DNA from: CAZNSX01 sp964575845
GTDB taxonomy: Bacteria; UBA8248; CAZNSX01
DNA length: 64,000 nt
Direction: 5' to 3'
Assembly: GCA_964575845.1 (NCBI GenBank)
Contig: CAZNSX010000005.1
Span: forward strand, 124,001 to 188,000
Made by a program: the position numbers and the translations under genes. Shown piece after piece: positions 1 to 7,058 of this stretch. Numbering within the stretch: position 1 is the stretch's first letter; each line of letters opens with the position of its first letter. Under the pieces are notes generated by a model, which searched no databases, had not been told where the DNA came from, and worked only from the letters and a program-made list of their open reading frames with translations.

Positions 1-1289
1 TCCGTGTCAGCAAGGACAATTGCGTTTGACTTGACAAATTTCACGACCTTCCAGGCAATCTGAAGGGCCCTAAACTCATCCTCGGTCGGAGACCTCTTGG
101 TAACGACGCGGAAGCTCTTGGGGTCATCGACCAGGGTGTCCTGCTCCTGAACGAGAACCCCACCCGGGATGGCCCTGAGGTCTTGCTCCCTGCTCATGAT
201 TTCCCGAGTCTTGGCGAGGTCTCTCACCTCAAGAACCCTCAGGCCTTTCTTCCGGCCAAGGACTCCGAGAGCCCCTTCATCATAAGCAGGAGCGAGCAGA
301 ACCTCGATGAAAACGGGCCCCAGGACTTCAGCCGCCTCCAGGTCGAGTGAGCGATTAAAAGCCACTATTCCGCCATAGGCAGAAGCCGGGTCGGCGGCCA
401 GGGCGCGGCGGAAAGCCGAGGGAGGGCTCACGCCAAGGCCGACCCCCGAAGGGTTCATGTGCTTAACGATGACAGAGGTCACCTCATCGAAAGCGGCCGC
501 AATCTCAATGGCCGCTCCCGCATCGAGGATGTTATTGTAAGAGAGCTCCTTACCCTGAAGCTTCCTGGCCCCTGAGAGTAAGGCCCCTTCCCCTCCGTCC
601 CGGCAATATAGAGCTCCCCTCTGCTGGGGGTTTTCGCCATATCGGAGGGTCAGCTTTCGCTTGAGATTGAGAGTTAAGGTTTCGGGAAGCTCCCCTTCTT
701 CAAGGCCCTGTGAGAGGTAGCGATGGATTAGGCTGTCATAGTCGGCTGTCATGTTGAAGGCCTTGGCAGCGAGCCTGCGCCTCATCTCAAGGGAAACGCC
801 TCCCCTGGATTTTAGCTCTTCCAGCAAGGGGCCGTAGTCCTCAGGGTCATATAGGACGACCACCTCCTGGAAATTCTTGGCCCCAGCCCTTAGAAGCGCC
901 GAACCGCCGATGTCTATCTGCTCGAGAGCCGCCTCAAGATTTTCCTCGTCCCGGAGCGCGACCTCGGCAAAGGGATAGAGGTTTACCACCACGAGGTCGA
1001 TGGGGAGGATTCCCAAGTGGGCCATCTCCTCCCGGTGGATGGAGCGCCGCGCCAAAATTCCTCCCAAGAGCTTAGGATGCAGGGTTTTTACCCTTCCTCC
1101 TAAGAACTCCTCCTGCCCAGTATAAGAGCTCAGGAGGCCAATGGGAATTCCCGCATCTTTAAGGACTTTTGCCGTTCCAGCCGTGGCGAGAAGCTCGACG
1201 CCCATCCCTGCGAGAGCTCCGGCCAGGGTGACAATGCCCTCCTTATTAAAGACGCTCAGAAGGGCACGCTCTATCTTGGGGGTGCTCAA
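1..1289 (-). CDS. purH: Bifunctional AICAR formyltransferase / IMP cyclohydrolase (partial)
   Basis: Catalyses the last two steps of IMP synthesis. The gene runs off the left edge, so only about 429 N-terminal codons of the usual 510-530 are present. Reading the minus strand gives an N-terminal MGS-like cyclohydrolase domain (a segment reading KIERALLSVFNKEGI, then a SSYTGQEE-like loop and GGRVKTLHPK) and the beginning of the formyltransferase domain, including the KHMNPSGV motif. The only start between the in-frame stop at 1302-1304 and the conserved N-terminus is TTG at 1289, with a purine-rich GAGTGAGG stretch upstream. It lies 12 bp after the enoyl-CoA hydratase stop and is probably co-transcribed with it. 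The family call is very secure; the TTG start is inferred. Confidence 0.95.
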   Translation of the reverse strand, partial: MSTPKIERALLSVFNKEGIVTLAGALAGMGVELLATAGTAKVLKDAGIPIGLLSSYTGQEEFLGGRVKTLHPKLLGGILARRSIHREEMAHLGILPIDLVVVNLYPFAEVALRDEENLEAALEQIDIGGSALLRAGAKNFQEVVVLYDPEDYGPLLEELKSRGGVSLEMRRRLAAKAFNMTADYDSLIHRYLSQGLEEGELPETLTLNLKRKLTLRYGENPQQRGALYCRDGGEGALLSGARKLQGKELSYNNILDAGAAIEIAAAFDEVTSVIVKHMNPSGVGLGVSPPSAFRRALAADPASAYGGIVAFNRSLDLEAAEVLGPVFIEVLLAPAYDEGALGVLGRKKGLRVLEVRDLAKTREIMSREQDLRAIPGGVLVQEQDTLVDDPKSFRVVTKRSPTEDEFRALQIAWKVVKFVKSNAIVLADT

Positions 1290-1301
1290 GAGGGTCTCGC
1301 C

Positions 1302-2096
1302 TCACTCCCCCCAAAAGCGTGGTTTTCGCTTCTCCAGAAAGGCCTGCATTCCTTCTCGGAAATCCCTGCTGGTGAAGCCCTCGATCCTCATGGCCCTCGC
1401 CCTCTCCAACACCTCGGGGGATTCCGGCGCAAGGCAGAGGGAGACCATACTCTTGGCATTTCGGACAGAGAGGGGAGCGTTTCCTGCGATTTGGGAGGCA
1501 ATCTTGTGGGTAAAAGGCTCCAGCTCCTCCATGGGAAGGACCCGGTTGACAAGCCCCATGCGGAGCGCCTCTTGGGCATCGAAGGCTCTCCCTGTCATCA
1601 GAAGCTCCTTTGTGAAGGCGGGCCCTATGAGGCGAAGGAGGCGTTTTACGGAGTAGTAAGGCGTGACGATGCCAAGCCTGGCCGAGGGGACTCCGAAGTG
1701 GGCATTTTCCCCGGCAAATCTCAAGTCGCAGGAGATGGCCAGAATCCCGGCCCCCCCCATGGCCCAGCCGAAGATCATGGCGATGGAGGGCTTTGTCAGG
1801 CGCTCGATGCCCTCCCAGGCGGCCTCCACAAGCTCAGTATGGCGCGCGGCCGTTTCTGGTTCAGCGAACTCGCGGTACTCGCTTATATCCTGGCCCGAGG
1901 CGAAGGCCTCCCTCCCAGAGCCCCGGATGATGACCACCCCGACGGCCGGGTCTTCATCAAAAGAGCTCACAATGCCAGGGATTTCCCGCCACATGCTCTC
2001 GGTAATGGCATTGCGCCGAGCAGGGCGATTTATGGTTAGAGTGGCAACCCCCTGGGATACCTCTATGAGGAGGGGCTCATCGGCTTCCGTTCTCAT
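1302..2096 (-). CDS. Enoyl-CoA hydratase/isomerase family protein
   Basis: Crotonase-fold protein of 264 residues that probably hydrates or isomerises an acyl-CoA. It has the N-terminal core strand around TLTINRPARRNAIT, the oxyanion-hole region REAFASGQDISEY, and the FGWAMGGAGILAISCDLRFA segment that usually holds the second oxyanion glycine. The ATG at 2096 is preferred over an upstream in-frame start because residues from there match the family. This start overlaps the end of the ligase gene by 20 bp, suggesting translational coupling. In the second catalytic region the family Glu is not obvious (FGVPSARLGIVTPY), so the exact reaction is uncertain. Substrate cannot be told from sequence. 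Confidence 0.88.
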   Translation of the reverse strand: MRTEADEPLLIEVSQGVATLTINRPARRNAITESMWREIPGIVSSFDEDPAVGVVIIRGSGREAFASGQDISEYREFAEPETAARHTELVEAAWEGIERLTKPSIAMIFGWAMGGAGILAISCDLRFAGENAHFGVPSARLGIVTPYYSVKRLLRLIGPAFTKELLMTGRAFDAQEALRMGLVNRVLPMEELEPFTHKIASQIAGNAPLSVRNAKSMVSLCLAPESPEVLERARAMRIEGFTSRDFREGMQAFLEKRKPRFWGE

Positions 2097-3321
2097 CCCG
2101 CCCTCCGTAGCTTGGATAGCTCTCCCGCATCCTCTCCACCATGCGAGAGGCGGCATCCTCCATCGTTATCTCTTCGCCGTAGTACTCAATGCCTATCCCC
2201 CGGAAGATCCTCCCGGCCTCCTCCTCGCCGACGCCCGCCAAGCGCACCACGCAAGGAAAACCCCGAGGCTCAATGCCGAGGGCCTCGAAGGCGGCCTTAA
2301 CCCCACGGGCGACCTCGTCGGTCTGAGTGTTATTTGTTATGTTAATGCAGACGAATAAGCCCCTCACACCAGGCTTTGAAAGAATCCCCTCGACAATTCC
2401 CTTAACTTTCCTCGCTGGAGGATTTCCTCCACATTCGCTGTAGTTGGCGGGCCTACCTCCATATCTCAAGATGGCGTCAAAGGAGAGGAGGCTTCCCCCG
2501 CCACCGCCGCAGAGAAACCCTATATCACCTCCCTCAAGCTCTGTATAGCGGGCTGTGCCACGGTAGGGGTCGGCTCTATCCACCTCGGATATCCGCCGCT
2601 CTAGCTCCGTCAGGGGACGCCAGGCTCTATCGTTTCCGGGCTCCGCCCGGCCCGCAAGCTCAGGCTTCCTCGGAAGCGCCTCATCATCCACCGCCATGGC
2701 CACCCCTGCCGCAACCGCCTCCCCCTCCCGGGTAAGCACTAGAGGATTGACCTCGATGAGAGTAGCCTCAAGGTCAAAAAAAGCCTTTCCAAGAGAGACG
2801 CTCAGAGCCTCCAACCTCGAAAGGCGAGCTCCACCTAATCCCAGCTCCGCCCAAAGAGACCGCGCTATATAGCCCTTAAGTCCCTCGTAAGGACTGAGGG
2901 CTTTCTTGAGGAGGCGCTGCGGCTCAAGGCGGGCCACTTCCTCGATGTCCATACCTCCTGAGGAGCTAGCCAGAATACAGGGAGCGGACAGTGCTTCATC
3001 AAAAGCGAGGGCAAGGTAAAGCTCATCCGCTACATCAATGCTCTCCTCCACCAAAAGAGCGGGGACCGGATAGCCTCCCACCTTCATGCCGAGAAGAGCC
3101 CTGGCGGCAGTCTCTGTTTCCTGGGGGCCCTCTGCAAAGCGCACAGCCCCCCTCTTGCCCCGCCCGTGGGCCGGCACGAGGGCTTTAAGAACCACTCTCT
3201 GCCCCAGCTCCCGGGCGGCTCGAGCGGCGGCAAGAGGGTCCTCGGCCCTCAGGTAGCGGGGAAGGCTCACCCCATAGGAGCGCAGCAGCTCTTTGGCATC
3301 AAACTCGGTAAGACGGCTCAT
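2077..3321 (-). CDS. Succinate-CoA ligase beta-subunit-like ATP-grasp protein
   Basis: About 414 residues with the layout of the ADP-forming succinyl-CoA synthetase beta subunit: N-terminal ATP-grasp domain (EFDAKELLRSYGVSLPR, then a KALVPAHGRGKRGAV nucleotide loop and IEVNPLVLT) followed by a CoA-ligase domain (a Gly-rich GGGGGSLLSFDAI loop and YSECGGNPP). The nucleotide loop differs from the common GGRGKAGGV form, so it could belong to a malate-CoA or other acyl-CoA ligase branch. No alpha subunit, which would carry the phospho-histidine, is adjacent; downstream are an enoyl-CoA hydratase and purH. ATG 3321 is chosen because upstream in-frame sequence belongs to RNase P RNA. No clear Shine-Dalgarno sequence precedes it. 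Confidence 0.85.
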   Translation of the reverse strand: MSRLTEFDAKELLRSYGVSLPRYLRAEDPLAAARAARELGQRVVLKALVPAHGRGKRGAVRFAEGPQETETAARALLGMKVGGYPVPALLVEESIDVADELYLALAFDEALSAPCILASSSGGMDIEEVARLEPQRLLKKALSPYEGLKGYIARSLWAELGLGGARLSRLEALSVSLGKAFFDLEATLIEVNPLVLTREGEAVAAGVAMAVDDEALPRKPELAGRAEPGNDRAWRPLTELERRISEVDRADPYRGTARYTELEGGDIGFLCGGGGGSLLSFDAILRYGGRPANYSECGGNPPARKVKGIVEGILSKPGVRGLFVCINITNNTQTDEVARGVKAAFEALGIEPRGFPCVVRLAGVGEEEAGRIFRGIGIEYYGEEITMEDAASRMVERMRESYPSYGGRDENGSR

Positions 3322-3339
3322 GGAGACGAATGGATAAGG

Positions 3340-3725
3340 GGGAGGTTGCCAGAGGAGGTCTATAAGCCGGGTTCTGTACCCCGGAGCTCTCGGCCCAGGG
3401 GCCGCGGTCATTCATCTGGGACGGGAGTCACCCCCCGCCTCTAGCGACCTACCCGGGGGCATCGGACGAGCAGCCCTCAAGCGCCCCCCTATTTGGTCTT
3501 GCTCCTGGTGGGGTTTGCCAAGCCGGCCGGTCACCCGACCGCTGGTGAGCTCTTACCTCACCCTTTCACCCTTACCGGGCAGAAGCCCGGCGGTTTCCTT
3601 TCTGTGGCACTTTCCTGAGGGTTACCCCTACTGGATGTTATCCAGCACCCTGCTCTACGGAGCCCGGACTTTCCTCCGGCACCGTGAAGTGCCGGCGACC
3701 GCGCGACTTACTCTGGCATCCTCCC
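3340..3725 (-). ncRNA. rnpB: RNase P RNA, bacterial type A
   Basis: Catalytic RNA that matures tRNA 5' ends. The minus strand shows the hallmark conserved blocks in order: GAGGAAAGTCCGGGCTCC near the 5' end, the AGGGTGAAAGGGTGAGGTAAG core, GAGCAAGACCAAATAGGG, and at the 3' end AGATGAATGACC then ACAGAACCCGGCTTAT. A long P1 helix can be drawn between 3711-3725 and 3340-3354 (two blocks of 6 and 7 bp). This places the 5' strand of P1 over the last codons and stop of rnhA, so the RNA must start inside the upstream coding region or be processed from a joint transcript. Exact ends are inferred from P1 pairing. Confidence 0.96.
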
Positions 3726-4151
3726 TTCATGGCTGTTATCGATGGCCCTATTAGCCACACCGTCAGCGACAAGGTTTCTCTCACGAGGAATGTGCACCAC
3801 AGCGGCCTTCTCGAAGCACCTCATCAGGGTCAAAGCCTCTTCGTAGAGGCCTCTCAGGGAAGCGCTCCTCACTCGGTAACTTCCGTCAACCTGACGCGCG
3901 AGAAGCTCGGAGTCGGTGTATAGGGTAACCTTTCGGGCCCCCAGTTCCTGCGCCAGCCGGAGGCCAAGAAGGAGGGCCCTGTACTCAGCCTCATTGTTCG
4001 TAGCTCTTCCCAGAAACTGGGAGACTTCCCTCAGGGGCCTTTCATGGCCGTCGATTGCTATGGCCGCTGCCCCAGCAGGGCCCGGATTACCCCTGGAAGC
4101 TCCATCTACATAAACGAAAAGGCTTCCTTTACCTTTACCTTTTATGTTCAA
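3708..4151 (-). CDS. rnhA: Ribonuclease HI family protein
   Basis: A 147-residue RNase H that cleaves the RNA strand of RNA-DNA hybrids. The acidic metal-binding residues are visible: Asp16 in YVDGASRGNPGPAG, Glu56 in NNEAEYRAL, Asp80 in YTDSELL and Asp130 in RNLVADG. It has the compact form found in many bacteria and archaea, without the basic protrusion of E. coli RNase HI. It lies 24 bp after the zinc-ribbon gene. Its last codons and TAA stop coincide with the P1 helix of RNase P RNA, an unusual overlap of protein and RNA genes on one strand. Confidence 0.94.
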   Translation of the reverse strand: MNIKGKGKGSLFVYVDGASRGNPGPAGAAAIAIDGHERPLREVSQFLGRATNNEAEYRALLLGLRLAQELGARKVTLYTDSELLARQVDGSYRVRSASLRGLYEEALTLMRCFEKAAVVHIPRERNLVADGVANRAIDNSHEGRMPE

Positions 4152-4175
4152 GATTTCGAACCTCTCCTGCTCGCT

Positions 4176-4907
4176 TCAGAGGCCTGCCTCCACAGCGGGC
4201 GCCTCGCCCTCCCAGTAGAGGATACGGCCGCAGTTCTGGCATGTGAAGATCTCCGACCCCTCCCTAATCTCGGCAAAGCGCTGTAGCGTCTCACTCATGT
4301 TGCAACCCGTGCAGACCCTTTCCCTTATTGCCACAACCGCCAGACCCTTGCGCACCTCCCGGATGTCCTGATAAGCCTTTAACCAGCGTTGCTCCAGGAA
4401 GGAAATGAGGTTCCGGCGCTCGGTTTCCTCCTGGGAGAGTTCCCGGTTGAGGCGCCCCATCTCCACCTCCAGCTCCCGGCGCCGGGCTTCAAAGCGAGCG
4501 CGCTGGCCTTCGAGCTTCCCCTCCTCCTGGGCCAAATCCTCCCTGAGGCTCTCCGCCGTTTCCATGCCCCGGAGTAATTCCTCCTCCAGGCGGTCAACTT
4601 TCCCTTTTATGGTCTCTATCTCGCTCAGCATGGCCTGGTACTCCTTGTTGGTTTTTACAGCCGTGAGCTTCCCTCTGGAAGAGGAGAGCCTCGCCTCCTG
4701 AGCCTTGATCTCGCCTTCCTTATCCCGCTGCTCCCTGGCATGAGCTTCCAGCCTTGAGCGAGCGGCTTCAAGCCTTTCCTGCCGGCCCTTAAACTCTCTC
4801 TCAAGCTCCGCAATCTCCTGTGGCACCCTAGCCTTTTCCTCCCTCAGAGCGGCTATACGTTTGTCAAGCCGCTGAAGGTCCACAAGGAATTTGAGCTGAT
4901 GGTTCAA
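4176..4907 (-). CDS. Coiled-coil protein with C-terminal zinc ribbon (DUF164/COG1579 type)
   Basis: A 243-residue protein. Residues 1 to about 185 are an almost unbroken Glu/Arg/Lys/Leu-rich coiled coil. The C-terminus carries a C4 zinc ribbon with the pairs CTGC and CQNC about 25 residues apart. This architecture matches the widely distributed DUF164 family, often encoded near rnhA; its role is not settled, and nucleic-acid binding is only a reasonable guess. The start is TTG at 4907, supported by AGGA seven bases upstream. It heads the run zinc-ribbon gene, rnhA, rnpB. A strong terminator for the upstream tRNA lies just in front of it. Confidence 0.9.
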   Translation of the reverse strand: MNHQLKFLVDLQRLDKRIAALREEKARVPQEIAELEREFKGRQERLEAARSRLEAHAREQRDKEGEIKAQEARLSSSRGKLTAVKTNKEYQAMLSEIETIKGKVDRLEEELLRGMETAESLREDLAQEEGKLEGQRARFEARRRELEVEMGRLNRELSQEETERRNLISFLEQRWLKAYQDIREVRKGLAVVAIRERVCTGCNMSETLQRFAEIREGSEIFTCQNCGRILYWEGEAPAVEAGL

Positions 4908-4943
4908 GGTTTCATCCTAGGAGGCGTCCGGGCTCAATACAAG

Positions 4944-4976
4944 AAAATAAAAAAGTGCATTCATTGAATGCACTTT
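4944..4976 (-). terminator. Rho-independent terminator after the CAT tRNA
   Basis: On the minus strand the arms at 4965-4976 and 4952-4963 form a near-perfect hairpin (AAAGTGCATTCA and its complement) followed at once by TTTTTTATTTTC. It is well placed to end the tRNA transcript before the zinc-ribbon gene. Confidence 0.9.
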
Positions 4977-5090
4977 CCTGCTCGAAAAGGCGGACACTGC
5001 CGCGCCCCCTGACTGACTCTACACAATTTTCGGAGCGCTGGCCCTGTTCCCTCCACGCTCTTCCTGCAATTGAGTTGCCAAGTGAAGAAA

Positions 5091-5166
5091 TGGTGGGCCC
5101 ACCTGGCCTCGAACCAGGGACCTACCGGTTATGAGCCGGTGGCTCTTCCAGCTGAGCTATGGGCCC
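5091..5166 (-). tRNA. tRNA with CAT anticodon (probably tRNA-Ile2, possibly elongator tRNA-Met)
   Basis: A complete cloverleaf on the minus strand: acceptor GGGCCCA paired with TGGGCCC, D arm GCTC/GAGC, anticodon stem ACCGG/CCGGT with loop CTCATAA, T arm CCTGG/CCAGG with TTCGAGG, discriminator A and encoded CCA. The CAT anticodon is shared by initiator Met, elongator Met and the lysidine-modified Ile2. The GGGCC-type acceptor resembles bacterial isoleucine tRNAs, and the first acceptor pair is a normal G-C, which argues against initiator. Identity beyond the anticodon is inferred. Confidence 0.95.
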
Positions 5167-5222
5167 ACCGAAAATCTCTTGATCGCGAGCCCCCCCTAGC
5201 CCCGGCTCCAACCTCTTAATTC

Positions 5223-5252
5223 AAAATAGCCCAGGGGCCTCTTGACTGTCAA
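5223..5252 (-). promoter_or_regulatory. Sigma-70 promoter for the CAT tRNA
   Basis: Minus strand TTGACA (5247-5252) and TATTTT (5223-5228) are separated by 18 bp. The tRNA begins about 57 bp downstream of the -10 box. The -35 box abuts a 16-bp palindrome that covers the rpoD stop codon. Confidence 0.7.
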
Positions 5253-5267
5253 GGGATAATTATCCCT
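5252..5267. repeat. 16-bp perfect palindrome over the rpoD stop codon
   Basis: AGGGATAATTATCCCT is a perfect palindrome centred at 5259/5260. It contains the rpoD TAA stop and touches the -35 box of the tRNA promoter. With no loop and no T-run it is a poor terminator; an operator is possible but unproven. Confidence 0.6.
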
Positions 5268-6963
5268 CGATGAAGCTTCTCAGCTGTTTGGAGCGGCTGG
5301 GATGACGGAGCTTCCTGAGCGCCTTGGCTTCGATCTGGCGGATGCGCTCCCGGGTAACGTCGAAATCCTGCCCCACTTCTTCAAGGGTGTGCTCGCTGTC
5401 TACCCCGATCCCGAAGCGTTTGCGCAGCACCTTCTCCTCACGGGGAGTAAGAGTCTGAAGTACCTTCCTCGTCTGCTCTTTGAGATTGATCTTGATAACC
5501 GCCTCGCCGGGCGCTATAGCCTTCTTGTCCTCTATGAAGTCTCCCAGATGGCTATCTTCCTCTTCTCCGACCGGAGTCTCCAGGCTGATAGGCTCCTTGG
5601 CTATCTTGAGTACCTTTCTCACCTTCTCCGCTGGCAGGTCCATTCGTTCGGCAATCTCCTCAGGAGTAGGCTCCCGCCCGATCTCCTGCACGAGCTGCCG
5701 GGAGGTGCGGATGAGCTTATTGATGGTCTCGATCATGTGGACCGGGATGCGGATGGTTCGGGCCTGATCGGCGATGGCCCGCGTTATGGCCTGCCGTATC
5801 CACCAGGTGGCGTAAGTACTGAACTTGTAGCCGCGCTTGTACTCGAACTTTTCGACAGCCTTCATGAGGCCGATGTTACCCTCCTGAATGAGATCCAGGA
5901 ACTGGAGGCCGCGGTTGGTGTATTTCTTGGCGATGCTCACCACCAGCCTCAGGTTGGCCTCGGCCAGCTCTCGCTTAGCCATGCGGTCTTTCTCCCGACC
6001 GCGCTCTATAAGCTCCAAGGCCTGGGCAAGCTCTTCCTTGGAGGTCTCGGCTTCTTTCTCCAAGTGCCGTATCCGGCGCTGGATCCTGCGGACCCTCCGG
6101 TCAAACTCTGCCAGCACGGAAACCGAAATTCGCCTCTTCCCCTTAACCACCCGCTGGCGGCCGTTGCGTTGGGCCTCCCGAAGCGCGGCTCTAAGCTCGG
6201 GCAGGGTCATGTCTAGCTGTTTGAGGTAACTCTCGATCTCCTCCTCCTCCTCCCGTATGCTGGCCACATAGCTTCTTCCCCGCTCCGCTATCCTGTCCAC
6301 CTGCTTCGAGTCCAGATTTATCCCGCGGATGAGTTCAGCAATCCTCTGGCGGATCTTCTGGATATCCTCGGGTTGGCCCGAAGATCGCTTTCGCTCCAGA
6401 AGGGCCTGCTGGTCCCTGATCTTATCGATGAGCTTAAGAACCCGCTGGCGTTCCTCCTCCTCGTTGGGAGACCCCTTCTCATCTCCGTCGCTGAGGTTAA
6501 TCACCTGCTGGAGACTGATCCTGTCTTCGCGCAACTGCTCGCCCAGCTCTATTACCTCCCGGATGGCCACGGGGGTAGAGACTGTGGCTGTGATGACATC
6601 GTTCTGACCTTCCTCGATGCGCTTGGCAATCGTCACCTCCCCCTCACGGCTAAGCAAGGGAATTGAACCCATCTCCCTGAGGTACATGCGCATTGGATCG
6701 TCGGTCCTAGCCAGCCCTTCGTCAAAGATAGTTGCTTTCCCCTTCTCCTTCTCTCTGAGAAGGGGAACTTTCTTGCTGGCTCGCGCACTATCCACGACCT
6801 CGATATCCATTTCCCCGAAAAGCATCATGATATCGTCTATCTGCTCGGGGGAGACGAGGTCCGGAGGAAGGATGTTATTTACCTCTTGGTAGGTGAGGTA
6901 GCCCTTCTCCTTCCCCATGGAGATGAGTCGCTTCACCTCGTTCATCTTCTGGCCGCGTGTCAT
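5260..6963 (-). CDS. rpoD: Primary RNA polymerase sigma factor
   Basis: Housekeeping sigma-70 of 567 residues that directs core RNA polymerase to promoters. It has region 1.1 at the N-terminus, region 1.2 (DDPMRMYLREMGSIPLLSRE), a highly charged non-conserved insert, region 2 with DLIQEGNIGLMKAVEKF and the -10-reading STYATWWIRQAI helix, region 3, and region 4.2 with VTRERIRQIEAKALRKLR reading the -35 box. ATG 6963 follows GGGAG at good spacing. It is the last protein gene of an rpsU-mutS2-dnaG-rpoD run, 95 bp after dnaG. The consensus-like promoters seen elsewhere in the window fit such a factor. Confidence 0.98.
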   Translation of the reverse strand: MTRGQKMNEVKRLISMGKEKGYLTYQEVNNILPPDLVSPEQIDDIMMLFGEMDIEVVDSARASKKVPLLREKEKGKATIFDEGLARTDDPMRMYLREMGSIPLLSREGEVTIAKRIEEGQNDVITATVSTPVAIREVIELGEQLREDRISLQQVINLSDGDEKGSPNEEEERQRVLKLIDKIRDQQALLERKRSSGQPEDIQKIRQRIAELIRGINLDSKQVDRIAERGRSYVASIREEEEEIESYLKQLDMTLPELRAALREAQRNGRQRVVKGKRRISVSVLAEFDRRVRRIQRRIRHLEKEAETSKEELAQALELIERGREKDRMAKRELAEANLRLVVSIAKKYTNRGLQFLDLIQEGNIGLMKAVEKFEYKRGYKFSTYATWWIRQAITRAIADQARTIRIPVHMIETINKLIRTSRQLVQEIGREPTPEEIAERMDLPAEKVRKVLKIAKEPISLETPVGEEEDSHLGDFIEDKKAIAPGEAVIKINLKEQTRKVLQTLTPREEKVLRKRFGIGVDSEHTLEEVGQDFDVTRERIRQIEAKALRKLRHPSRSKQLRSFIEG

Positions 6964-7058
6964 CTTTTCTCCCTGCCCTCTTCCGCGAACTTAACTAGAA
7001 ATCCAGTCCAACTCACTCCCGCCGGGAGGATTCTCACTCAAAGTGCTCTGCTCTAGAG

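Noticed and set aside
3515..3754. Plus-strand open frames within the RNase P RNA
   Set aside because: Shadows of a structured RNA; no ribosome-binding site or protein-like content.
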